From: Candidatus Hydrogenedentota bacterium
GTDB taxonomy: Bacteria > Hydrogenedentota > Hydrogenedentia > Hydrogenedentales > CAITNO01
Assembly: GCA_012730105.1 (NCBI GenBank)
Contig: JAAYBJ010000047.1
Location: 1-33,612, forward strand
Reading direction: 5' to 3'
DNA length: 33,612 bases
How positions within the stretch are numbered: position 1 is the stretch's first letter; each line of letters starts with the position of its first letter. This document shows positions 1 to 7,750 of the stretch, in pieces. The position numbers and the translations under genes are program-made. A model generated the notes under the pieces. That model was not told where the DNA came from and ran no database searches. It was given only the letters and a program-made list of their open reading frames with translations.

Positions 1-1406
1 AGCAGCAGCAGCGTGTCATAGGGCTCGATGCGTGTCTGCCCGCGAGGCACCACGAACTCCTCTCCCCGGCCGATCAGGAGGACCAGCACGTCCGGCGGCA
101 GCACGAGGTCCGCCACGGTATTGCCGGCGGCTGCCATGTGGGGGAGTACCTGCACTTCGCGCGTTTCGCCCTGCGCCTGGCCCGCCCGCGCAATTTCGAG
201 TGAGTAAAGGGGTTTCGAGGCCAGCGGTTCGTCCACTTTCAACAGGCGTGCCAGGGGCATCAGGAACGTGCCCTGGATCAAGACGGAGGTGAGCACAATG
301 AAGAAGACGATATTAAACAACATGCTGGAATGTTCGAACCCGGCAAGCAGGGGAAATGTGGCGAGGACAATGGGCACCGCCCCGCGAAGGCCCGTCCACG
401 CAGCCAGTGTCCTTTCCCGCCAGGAGAAGGAACTGCCCATCAAGCCTATGCCCACTGCGATAGGCCGGGCAACCAGCATGAGGAACAGAGAAACCAGTAT
501 GCCTTGGGAGGCAATAGAGGGCAGGCGGGACGGGTTAACCAGAAGCCCCAGTGCGAGAAACATGAATATCTGCATAAGCCACGCCAGGCCGTCATGAAAC
601 TTCTCCACGTAGCGTTTGAACGCGAAATCAGATCCGTTGAGCATCATACCGCACAGGTAGACGGCCAAAAAGCCGTTTCCCTTGAGTACCTCCGCGGCCC
701 CGAAGGTTAACAGGACCAGACTCAAGCTGAGCACAGGATAAAGCCCGTCATATTCCAGGCGGATCCGGTTGAACAGGAACACGGCAACCTCGCCCACGGC
801 AAAGCCCACGAACAGGCCGCAGGACATATTTAACAGAAAGAGGGGAAGAAGATGGGGCCATGAAAAATCAGGAAGGGTTAGCACCTGTGTCAGTCCCAGC
901 GTCAGGAATACGGCCATAGGGTCATTGCTGCCGGATTCCAGTTCGAGAAGCGGCCTGAGTTCGCCTTTCAGGCTTACACCACGGCTCCGCAGAATGGAGA
1001 AGACCGCCGCCGCATCTGTCGAGGAAATAATGGATCCGAGCAGCATGCTGGTCAGGATCGTGAAGCCCAGAATGTACCACGCGAACAGGCCGACCAGGAC
1101 AGCTGTCAGTACCACGCCGAAAGTTGACAGAATGATAGCGGGGACGGCCACGGGGCGCATAATGCGCCAGTTGGTGCTGAGTCCGCCTGAAAAAAGGATG
1201 AAGGCCAGCGCGAGGGTTCCGATAAAATTTGCGGCTGCGGCGTTGTCGAATTCTATGCCGCCGGGACCATCCGTGCCGGCAAGCATGCCGATACATAGAA
1301 ATACAATTAGCGCCGGAACGCCAAGTCGTTCAGATGCCCGGCTTGCAAGAATGCTCATCAATACGAGAAACCCGACGGCCAGAAGTATCAGGGCAGGACT
1401 CAACAT
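1..1406 (-). CDS. CPA1 family K+/H+ or Na+/H+ antiporter, NhaP2/CvrA type (C terminus outside window)
   Basis: An integral membrane cation/proton antiporter; about 468 residues are visible and no stop codon occurs before base 1. The N terminus (MLSPALILLA...) runs into a series of hydrophobic segments. It contains the NhaP2-like motifs RLGVPALIVFLCIGMLAG (about 27-44), SSTDAAAVFSIL (128-139) and ESGSNDPMAVFL (157-168). The N161-D162 pair is the ion-binding site expected in CPA1 exchangers. LRGAVPIVLA follows later. After the membrane domain, from about residue 400, a soluble stretch with GNTVADLVLP and an Arg-Gly-rich turn resembles an RCK_C/TrkA-C regulatory domain, which fits the NhaP2 subfamily (E. 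coli protein about 578 residues). The ATG at 1406 aligns with the family's start but has no clear Shine-Dalgarno sequence; a small ORF with a good one overlaps it. Whether it carries K+ or Na+ cannot be read from the sequence. Confidence 0.9.
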   Translation of the reverse strand, partial: MLSPALILLAVGFLVLMSILASRASERLGVPALIVFLCIGMLAGTDGPGGIEFDNAAAANFIGTLALAFILFSGGLSTNWRIMRPVAVPAIILSTFGVVLTAVLVGLFAWYILGFTILTSMLLGSIISSTDAAAVFSILRSRGVSLKGELRPLLELESGSNDPMAVFLTLGLTQVLTLPDFSWPHLLPLFLLNMSCGLFVGFAVGEVAVFLFNRIRLEYDGLYPVLSLSLVLLTFGAAEVLKGNGFLAVYLCGMMLNGSDFAFKRYVEKFHDGLAWLMQIFMFLALGLLVNPSRLPSIASQGILVSLFLMLVARPIAVGIGLMGSSFSWRERTLAAWTGLRGAVPIVLATFPLLAGFEHSSMLFNIVFFIVLTSVLIQGTFLMPLARLLKVDEPLASKPLYSLEIARAGQAQGETREVQVLPHMAAAGNTVADLVLPPDVLVLLIGRGEEFVVPRGQTRIEPYDTLLL

Positions 1407-1441
1407 GGCAGGGCAGTCTGGGATGAAATTATTGCGGGCAT
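1400..1441 (-). CDS. possible 13-residue leader ORF overlapping the antiporter start
   Basis: An ATG at 1441 has a good ribosome binding site (CAGGAG, about 6 bases upstream). It opens a frame of 13 codons (MPAIISSQTALPC) whose TGA stop overlaps the antiporter ATG at 1406. The antiporter ATG has no Shine-Dalgarno sequence of its own, so initiation could depend on termination of this small ORF. The alternative is that the ribosome site serves the antiporter directly and the small ORF is incidental, or that a base was lost in assembly. Confidence 0.3.
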   Translation of the reverse strand: MPAIISSQTALPC

Positions 1442-1535
1442 AGGGTACTCCTGAAAAAACGACCGCCAAGCGGCGGGGAAAGGCGGCTGGACAATGTGCC
1501 GGGAAATGCCGCCAATTTATATGCTTATAGCCTGT

Positions 1536-1541
1536 ATTATA
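1536..1541 (-). promoter_or_regulatory. possible -10 box for the antiporter
   Basis: A perfect TATAAT on the minus strand lies about 95 bases upstream of the leader ORF, in an AT-rich patch of the 288-base divergent intergenic region. No good -35 box is found at 16-18 bases, so this is weak. Confidence 0.25.
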
Positions 1542-1729
1542 TGCCAAAATGAGACGCTGTGGACACTTTAAGGTCAACCGGGAAAAATGGTACCTGCTGT
1601 GACAGCCGCTTTCGGGTTGCCGGTGCCAGTGTTTTGTGAATGCTCACCATTTGCCGGTGGCTTTGATCCGCACACAGGCGGTATAGTCTCCTCAAGCGCT
1701 GGAAGCGGCGGCATTGAAAGGAAAATGTC

Positions 1730-4669
1730 ATGTGCTCTCGTTGTACTTTCGCGGTGATACTATTCTGCATTGCGCTAGTGGCTCGACCGGCGGTTTCGGC
1801 AACCCCCGAATTTCTCGTGCAGGGCGATATGCTTCATATCATGAATGCTGATACGGAACTGAGCGTTTCCCTGCGTTCGCCGAAACTCCGATTTCGTGAT
1901 TATGACGGCTGGCAGGGTGATCTTCCACCAACGAGTATTGAAGGTGATATTGCCGCCGGGGAAATCGTCATTGTCACGTACGCGCCCCTGAACGTGGGGG
2001 AAACGGCAGCCCTTGATCTTCAACTTCAGCTGCAATGGTTCCGGGACGAGGGGGTGCTGCGCAAATGGATGAAATTAAACGTGGTAGATACAGAAGCACC
2101 GCTGTTGCTGGAAGAAGTGCTGCTGGACACATTCAACGCGGCATTGCTGGTGGAGGTTCCTCGTATTTCACCTCCCCGGAGCATGCCCGTCTTCCTGCCA
2201 GGTTTCTTTGCGGGGATTGAATATCCCGTGGCCGCCACGCGCGTGGAGGAAACATCTCTGTATGTGGCGCATCGCCCCATGGCTCTCTTGTCGGCGGGCG
2301 CGACTTATGGAAGCAGGTGCGCGGTGTACGGGATGGCGGCGCCTGGCAGGGAACGCGAGGCATTTCACCGCTACATCGAGTCCCATCGCCCAGCGCCCCA
2401 CGGGCTGCATTTCAATTACAACAGCTGGTGGACGTCGCCGGTGCCTTTTTCGGAACAGGACATTCTCGGACTGATGGCCGTGTTTGAAAAAGAACTCTAC
2501 CAGGCGCACGGCGTCGCGCTGGACAGTTTTACCATTGACATGGGCTGGTCCAATCCCCAAAGCATCTGGGAGATCGACGCGAAACTCTTCCCGGAAGGCT
2601 TCTCCCGCATCCAGGCCGCGGCGGAGCGGATGGGCGCGCGCCTCGGTCTGTGGGTCTCGCCGTCTTCCTTCTACAGTCCCGCCCTGGACCCGGCATGGGC
2701 GCGGGAACAGGGCTATGAATCCTTCGATTTTTCCGTGCCCTGGAGCGCGAATCCGGTGCGGCTGCTGAGCCTGGGCGGGGAACGCTACGCGGCCCGGTTC
2801 CGGGAACGGCTGACGGAGATGGTGTCCCGTTTCGGCATCCGCCAGGTGAAGTTAGACGGGTATTATCTCGGCGATGACACCTTTGAGGCCGGCCCCCACA
2901 GTTCCGAGTCGACGGCAGCCGGTGGCATTGCCGCCTTTGAAGCCGTGCGCGCCGTAGCGCCCGACGTCTGGTTTGAGGCCACCTTCGACGCCAATGCCAG
3001 TCCATGGTGGCTGTTTTACCTGAATTCCGTGATCGGCGGCTTTGGTGATGACTCCCCGTACGGCCGTGTGCCGTGCCCGGTTTACCGGGAGAGTTACACC
3101 ACCGCCCGGGACTACTATAACCTGCAGTCCGCCGACCGACTCTTCTCGCCTGTTCCCGCGCAGGAGATCCTGGGCATCATCCATCAGAGCAACGACCCGT
3201 TCATGAACGATGCGGTTATGTGCCTCCTCCGGGGGAACGCGTTCGTGTCGCTGTATATCAACCCGAAGCACATGAATGAAGCGCGTTGGAAACGACTCGC
3301 GGAAACCCTGCGCTGGGCCCGCGCCAATGAAGACACCCTGGTGAACGCGCACACCGTGCCGTTGCGTCCGGACGCGTGGCTGCGTGACGGCATCCCCTGG
3401 CAATCCCACGACGCGCCCATGCCCAGAACGCCTTACGGCTACGCTCACTGGACCGATTCCGGTGGGTTGATCGCCCTGCGCAATCCCTGGGCTGCGCCGC
3501 AGTCCTATCGCCTGGCGCTGCCCGAAGGGGCGGGCGCGGGGCTGGACCTGATCAGTCTCTACCCGGAACCGCGCGTTTACGGGCGGAATGTAAATCCTGG
3601 GGATACGGTGGAGATGCCGCTCGCACCTTATGAAACCATTGTGTTGAGTGTGCGGCCCGCTACCGATGAAAGTGATGGCCTGCCCGGTGCGGATGCCTGT
3701 GTGAAAAACCGGGTTGTTGTGAATTCCTGTACCAGCCGCGTGACCCGGGTGTCTTTCCAAGAAGAAACGGCATCCTTGGGGCCGGACTGGACTGATGCGG
3801 AGGGCTTTGATGCCGGTATGCTTGAAACGACGCTGGATACCCGTGTGGTCATCGACGAGGCGGAAGGGCGCCTGCTGGTGCTGGCGGAAGGTGGGGACGC
3901 GCCGCCCCGGCTTTCAGGGAAGCTTATCGTAAATGACGCGGCGGTAGAAACGCGCGCAACAGGCTCAGGACAGGGCTTTGCCGCATCGACCGCCCCGCCT
4001 CCGGAGCATTGGAATTTCCTGGAGGCGGCACTGCCCTCGGGGGAATCCACCCTGAAACTGACCGTTTCCGCGGATATGGACGTGTCCGATATTTCCGTGT
4101 GGGTGTGGGCGCTGAAACCGGGAACCGGAAAACCGGACTTTCCGAATGCGCTGCCTGCGCCCGAATGGATCTCCCTGGGAGGTGCGGCCTTGCTGGCGCC
4201 GGGTGCTTTTGCAGTGGACCTTAAACAGGAAACGCGTCCGCGCCGGGTGGAACGGATAAACGGCCTTTTCCTCGATGTCTTGGAACCCCTTTCCGAGCAG
4301 CAGGGCTGGGGAAAACTACAGCGAAACCAAAGCGTTTGGGAAAAGCCCATGACGATTGCCGGACGCCATTTCCGACGCGGCTTGGGCGTGCATGCGGTAT
4401 CGGAGGTGGTCTATGCCCTCAATGGCGGGTACACAACTTTCGAGGCGCTGGTGGGGATGGACGGCGCCAACCGGGGCACAGGCGACTTCGAAGTGTGGGT
4501 GGACGGAACGAAGCGATGGGAATCCGGCAGAATGACCTGGGAGGACGCGCCGCAGGCTGTGCGTGTGGACATTTCCGGCGGATTGGAATTGCGACTTCGG
4601 GTAGGCGATGGCGGTGACGGCATCACAGGCGATCATGCTAACTGGGCTGAGGCAAGGCTGCTGCGATAA
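1730..4669 (+). CDS. secreted GH36/GH27-like (clan GH-D) glycoside hydrolase with C-terminal NPCBM domain
   Basis: A 979-residue exported glycosidase, probably an alpha-galactosidase or relative. Residues 1-24 form a signal peptide ending near VSA|TPEF. A beta-rich N-terminal domain precedes a TIM barrel at about 220-560 with the melibiase-like stretch FTIDMGW...LFPEGFSRI...GARLGLWVSPSS. The expected nucleophile is D376 in VKLDGYY. An Asp pair D440-D441 in GGFGDDSP is in the right place for the acid/base. A beta-sandwich follows. Residues 845-979 match an NPCBM/NEW2 carbohydrate-binding domain (RRGLGVHAVSEVVYAL, then DGANRGTGDFEVWVDG). The ATG has GAAAGGA about 8 bases upstream. The next gene, 190 bases on, is a secreted deacetylase, so both may act on the same external glycan. 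The substrate is not fixed by the sequence. Confidence 0.85.
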   Translation: MCSRCTFAVILFCIALVARPAVSATPEFLVQGDMLHIMNADTELSVSLRSPKLRFRDYDGWQGDLPPTSIEGDIAAGEIVIVTYAPLNVGETAALDLQLQLQWFRDEGVLRKWMKLNVVDTEAPLLLEEVLLDTFNAALLVEVPRISPPRSMPVFLPGFFAGIEYPVAATRVEETSLYVAHRPMALLSAGATYGSRCAVYGMAAPGREREAFHRYIESHRPAPHGLHFNYNSWWTSPVPFSEQDILGLMAVFEKELYQAHGVALDSFTIDMGWSNPQSIWEIDAKLFPEGFSRIQAAAERMGARLGLWVSPSSFYSPALDPAWAREQGYESFDFSVPWSANPVRLLSLGGERYAARFRERLTEMVSRFGIRQVKLDGYYLGDDTFEAGPHSSESTAAGGIAAFEAVRAVAPDVWFEATFDANASPWWLFYLNSVIGGFGDDSPYGRVPCPVYRESYTTARDYYNLQSADRLFSPVPAQEILGIIHQSNDPFMNDAVMCLLRGNAFVSLYINPKHMNEARWKRLAETLRWARANEDTLVNAHTVPLRPDAWLRDGIPWQSHDAPMPRTPYGYAHWTDSGGLIALRNPWAAPQSYRLALPEGAGAGLDLISLYPEPRVYGRNVNPGDTVEMPLAPYETIVLSVRPATDESDGLPGADACVKNRVVVNSCTSRVTRVSFQEETASLGPDWTDAEGFDAGMLETTLDTRVVIDEAEGRLLVLAEGGDAPPRLSGKLIVNDAAVETRATGSGQGFAASTAPPPEHWNFLEAALPSGESTLKLTVSADMDVSDISVWVWALKPGTGKPDFPNALPAPEWISLGGAALLAPGAFAVDLKQETRPRRVERINGLFLDVLEPLSEQQGWGKLQRNQSVWEKPMTIAGRHFRRGLGVHAVSEVVYALNGGYTTFEALVGMDGANRGTGDFEVWVDGTKRWESGRMTWEDAPQAVRVDISGGLELRLRVGDGGDGITGDHANWAEARLLR

Positions 4670-4859
4670 AGGAAGTCCTTTAGTCGAAGTGTTATCTTTG
4701 TATTTCTGAATTGCACCGATAAAGAGTTGTGCTCGTGAGTTCCATTTCAGGTTGCGGCCTTTGAAATCGCCAGGTGTGTTCGTTACACTGTCTGCCTGAA
4801 GATACAGCAAGGTGGCGCACTTACTGGCTCCGCTGGCAAACCCTAAAAAGGAATACCCC

Positions 4860-5837
4860 ATGAAACACTTTTCCATGATACTTCTGACCCTGTGCGCACT
4901 GACTTTTTTCGTAGCGCAGTATGTTGCGGCCGAGGAGGCGCCTACCTATGCCGAGCGTCTGGGCTTTCCCAAGGACGCGCGGGTCGTTATCTTCCACAAC
5001 GACGACGCGGGCCTTTCCCACGAGTCCAACGAGGCGAGTATTCGCGGGGTGGAGGAGGGCCTGATCACCTCGTGGAGCGTGATGATGCCCTGCGCATGGG
5101 TGCCGGAAATTAATGCATATCTGAAAGAACATCCGGAGACCTGTTCCGGACTGCATCTCACCCTGACTTCGGAATGGGACAAATACCGGTGGCGTCCCTT
5201 GTCCTGCGTGGAAAACCACCCGGGTCTGGCGGATCCGGACGGTTTCCTGTGGGACAATGTGCGGTTGGTGGCGGAGCATGCCTCGGCGGACGAGATTGAG
5301 GCGGAAATCCGGGCGCAGATCGCCGCGGCGGAGAAAATGGGCATGCCCATCAGCCATCTGGACACGCACATGGGCACCGTGTTCGCCACCGAAGCGTACA
5401 TGCTGCGGTATGTGGCCGTAGGCATTGAAAAGCAGATCCCCATACTGCTGCCCGGGGGACACATGACCGAACTGCGCCGGGAAGACCCGGACCTGGCGGA
5501 AAAGGCCGATGCCATCCGTGTCGTGGCGGAAACGCTCTGGGCTGCCGGGCTTCCCGTCATCGATGACGTGCATACTGATTCCTACGGCTGGAACGGTCCG
5601 GACAAGACGGACAAGTTTATTGAGACGTTGCGTGCCATGAAACCGGGGATCACCCAGGTGATCCTACACGCCACGGTGCCGACCCCCAATTTCGACCAGA
5701 TCTCCGAATCAGGCGTCAAACGCGGGGGAGACCTCAATGCCATGCTCGACCCGAGGCTGAAGGAAGTCATTAAGGAAGAGGGAATTATCCTGACGTCCTG
5801 GCGGGAACTGATGGCACGGCGGAAGACGGTGGAATAA
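4860..5837 (+). CDS. secreted ChbG/YdjC-family carbohydrate deacetylase
   Basis: A 325-residue protein of the YdjC/ChbG family (PF04794), metal-dependent enzymes that remove acetyl groups from chitooligosaccharides or related amino sugars. Metal and catalytic motifs are intact: HNDDAG with D48-D49, GLHLTLTSEW with H99, and HLDTHMG with H166 and H170. Unlike cytoplasmic E. coli ChbG it begins with a signal peptide (residues 1-24, ending YVAA|EE), so it should act outside the cytoplasm. The ATG at 4860 was chosen because AAAAGGAA precedes it at good spacing and the signal peptide starts there; an upstream in-frame ATG at 4812 would spoil the signal sequence. It follows the NPCBM glycosidase in the same direction. 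An inverted-repeat arm begins a few bases after its stop. Confidence 0.88.
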   Translation: MKHFSMILLTLCALTFFVAQYVAAEEAPTYAERLGFPKDARVVIFHNDDAGLSHESNEASIRGVEEGLITSWSVMMPCAWVPEINAYLKEHPETCSGLHLTLTSEWDKYRWRPLSCVENHPGLADPDGFLWDNVRLVAEHASADEIEAEIRAQIAAAEKMGMPISHLDTHMGTVFATEAYMLRYVAVGIEKQIPILLPGGHMTELRREDPDLAEKADAIRVVAETLWAAGLPVIDDVHTDSYGWNGPDKTDKFIETLRAMKPGITQVILHATVPTPNFDQISESGVKRGGDLNAMLDPRLKEVIKEEGIILTSWRELMARRKTVE

Positions 5838-5879
5838 GATTTTTAACCACGGAATTCACGGAATTTCACGGAAAGAAAA
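5838..5879 (+). repeat. CACGGAA repeat arm, left side of the GxxExxY unit
   Basis: This arm holds three short tandem units, CACGGAATT, CACGGAATTT and CACGGAAAG, preceded by GATTTTTAAC. It is the inverted counterpart of the arm at 6314-6358; the core AACCACGGAATTCACGGAA is shared exactly. It begins immediately after the ChbG-like stop codon. Confidence 0.85.
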
Positions 5880-5922
5880 CAATAGTGTAAAGTCTCATTT
5901 CTGAGGATATTCTGGCCGATTC

Positions 5923-6300
5923 TTACAACACCATCCGCACTATTTCTACGCCGGGATAATGTCCAAAGTCTATCAGCAAACCCGCGTTGAAACCTGTTGC
6001 TTTCAAATAATTAAGTAGTTGTACCTTATGCTCATCGGAGACTTCTTTTATTGCTTTCAATTCCACAATTATTTTCCCAAAGCAAATTAGATCCGGGATA
6101 TATTTCTGTTCAAGCGAATTCCCTTTATAATAAACGGAAAGTCGTTTCTGCGATTCAAACGGAATACTACACGAGGCGAGTTCTTTTTCCATGCATTCCT
6201 GGTAAACAGATTCAAGATAACCGTTGTTCATCTCTTTATATACTTCAAAGGCTGCCTTTCGAATCTGATAGGTCTCCTGCTCGTATAATAGTCCAGTCAT
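5923..6300 (-). CDS. GxxExxY family protein (PD-(D/E)XK nuclease-like fold)
   Basis: A 125-residue protein of the GxxExxY family (TIGR04256 type). The naming motif is present as GYLESVY, with G27, E30 and Y33. A nuclease-like core follows: D70 in YIPDLICF, then E80-L-K82 in IIVELKA, and Q94 in HKVQLLNYLKATG. This matches the D...ExK...Q layout of the PD-(D/E)XK superfamily. The biological role of the family is not established. The ATG at 6300 is preferred; a GTG at 6312 would add four residues and neither has a strong ribosome site. The gene lies between two inverted CACGGAA-rich arms and is AT-richer than its neighbours, which suggests that gene and arms arrived together as a unit. Confidence 0.85.
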   Translation of the reverse strand: MTGLLYEQETYQIRKAAFEVYKEMNNGYLESVYQECMEKELASCSIPFESQKRLSVYYKGNSLEQKYIPDLICFGKIIVELKAIKEVSDEHKVQLLNYLKATGFNAGLLIDFGHYPGVEIVRMVL

Positions 6301-6313
6301 TGCACTGTTCACA

Positions 6314-6358
6314 TTTCTTTTTCCGTGTATTTCCGTGAATTCCGTGGTTGAAAAATTC
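6314..6358 (-). repeat. CACGGAA repeat arm, right side of the GxxExxY unit
   Basis: Read on the minus strand this is GGAATTTTTCAACC followed by CACGGAATT, CACGGAAATA and CACGGAAAAAG. It mirrors the arm at 5838-5879 across the GxxExxY gene and ends two bases before the stop codon of the HDAC-like gene. Confidence 0.85.
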
Positions 6359-6360
6359 CC

Positions 6361-7272
6361 TTATTCCATCAGCGCCTGGACATGCTCCGCGGCGCTTTCG
6401 CCCAGCGCGTCGAGATGGTACCCCCCTTCCAGGAAAGAAATAATCCGGCCGTCCGCGATGTGTTTTACCATCCGTGTGATCTCCCCGAAATGCTCCGATT
6501 CCAGCCGCTGGTTGCCCAGCGGGTCCAGGTGGTGCGCGTCGAAGCCCGCTGACAAGAGCAGGAAATCGGGGGCGAAGGTCTCCAACTGGGGCACGGCAAT
6601 GTCCCGAATGGTATTCAGCCACTGTTCCGGGGGACAGCCGGGCGGCATCTGGAAGTTCAGATTCGTGTTGTTTTTGCCCAGCTCGTAGGGATAGCCCGTG
6701 CCCGGAAACAGCGGGTATTCATGCAGGCTGATGAAGAGGACGGTGTCATCGTCGTAAAACGCGTGCTGGGTGCCGTTGCCGTGATGCACGTCAAAATCCA
6801 GGATACCGATTTTCTTCGCCGCGCCATTCGCCTGCAACCAGCGGGCCGTGACGGCGATATTGTTGAACAGGCAGAACCCGAGGGCCGCGTCATGTTCGGC
6901 GTGGTGTCCCGGTGGGCGCATGATCACGAAGGCATTGTCGATCTGGCCGTCCAGTAGCGCTCTGGCCGCAGTGATGCCCGCGCCGGCCGACAGCAACGCC
7001 GCGTCCCAGGATCCCGGCCCCATCACCGTGTCCGGGTCCGGGTATTCCTCGCCGTCGAGACACGCGGCTTTTATCAGGTCGATATGGTCCCGCGAGTGGT
7101 TGCGCAACAGGTCTTCCACGGTTGCCGCTTCGGGGCGCAGTTCTGGCACATCCATTCGGCGATCCCGCAGCGCCTGCCGTATTGCCGGTGGGCGTAGGGA
7201 TGATTCGGGATGGTGTCCGCCGGTGTCATGATTTGTCGCCTCTTCGCAATATACCAAGGCAGTCTTTGTCAT
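6361..7272 (-). CDS. histone-deacetylase-like (AcuC/HDAC superfamily) amidohydrolase
   Basis: A 303-residue cytoplasmic zinc hydrolase of the HDAC/AcuC/acetylpolyamine amidohydrolase superfamily, which removes acyl groups from amines or acyl-lysine. All key motifs are intact: RPPGHHAEH with H123-H124, GFCLFNNIA, DFDVHHGNGTQ with zinc ligands D161 and H163, SAGFDAHHLDPLG with zinc ligand D245, and the active-site tyrosine Y285 in LEGGYH. The length is typical of class II-like bacterial members. The ATG is fixed by AAGGAGG five bases upstream. It lies 67 bases downstream of a ferredoxin gene on the same strand and may be co-transcribed with it. The substrate is unknown; protein lysine or polyamine deacetylation are both possible. 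Confidence 0.92.
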   Translation of the reverse strand: MTKTALVYCEEATNHDTGGHHPESSLRPPAIRQALRDRRMDVPELRPEAATVEDLLRNHSRDHIDLIKAACLDGEEYPDPDTVMGPGSWDAALLSAGAGITAARALLDGQIDNAFVIMRPPGHHAEHDAALGFCLFNNIAVTARWLQANGAAKKIGILDFDVHHGNGTQHAFYDDDTVLFISLHEYPLFPGTGYPYELGKNNTNLNFQMPPGCPPEQWLNTIRDIAVPQLETFAPDFLLLSAGFDAHHLDPLGNQRLESEHFGEITRMVKHIADGRIISFLEGGYHLDALGESAAEHVQALME

Positions 7273-7339
7273 TACGGCCTCCTTATATCAGGGTACCGCG
7301 GACATTGTAGCCGACCCCGGTGCGGGATTCAATCCGCCC

Positions 7340-7594
7340 TCAGAACGTGGCGACCACTGTTCCTGACTTGATAATCGCCTGGCAGGCCAGGCGCTGATCA
7401 TCCGCCAGTCCCATGTCCTCCTCCTCCGGCGTCTTCGGTTCCAGATTCTCCATCCCTTCCTGCACCGTGATGATGCACGTGCCGCACATCCCCGCCCTGC
7501 AGGCGAAAGGCACGCCCAGGTCCTCGCACGCGTCCATGATCGGCGAGCCGTCCGCTACCTGTTGCTCTTCTCCGTCAATGATAATCGTGGCCAT
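7340..7594 (-). CDS. plant-type [2Fe-2S] ferredoxin
   Basis: An 84-residue single-domain electron carrier. The cluster ligands are C32, C37, C40 and C71, a CX4CX2C...C arrangement within ACRAGMCGTC and RLACQA. This is the hallmark of plant/adrenodoxin-type [2Fe-2S] proteins. There is no signal peptide, so it is cytoplasmic. A GGGAG about 10 bases before the ATG serves as ribosome site. No reductase or oxygenase partner is nearby; the downstream co-directional gene is the HDAC-like hydrolase. The upstream region is shared with the divergent dmeF gene. Confidence 0.9.
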   Translation of the reverse strand: MATIIIDGEEQQVADGSPIMDACEDLGVPFACRAGMCGTCIITVQEGMENLEPKTPEEEDMGLADDQRLACQAIIKSGTVVATF

Positions 7595-7686
7595 GATATT
7601 CTTGCTCCCACAGTAAAAAATAGTTGAAGACAGTGTGTGTAATCAACATACGTATCCCGCAGCGCGTTAGTATAACAAAAAACGAC

Positions 7687-7715
7687 TTTACAGTACACGC
7701 GGTCTTGTGGATAAT
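7687..7715 (+). promoter_or_regulatory. sigma70-like promoter for dmeF
   Basis: TTTACA (7687-7692) and GATAAT (7710-7715) are separated by exactly 17 bases and lie about 36 bases upstream of the dmeF ATG. This is the best promoter match noticed in the window. No metal-responsive operator was recognised. Confidence 0.5.
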
Positions 7716-7750
7716 AGCGTTTCAGACAAGAAGAGAGGATTGTGTCATCA

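Noticed and set aside
769-1443. Plus-strand open frame of 224 codons
   Set aside because: It is antisense to the antiporter, which carries the ND ion-binding motif and continuous membrane segments.
2852-3760. Minus-strand open frame of 302 codons within the NPCBM glycosidase gene
   Set aside because: It is a shadow of a well-supported glycosidase, with His/Arg-rich translation and no motif.
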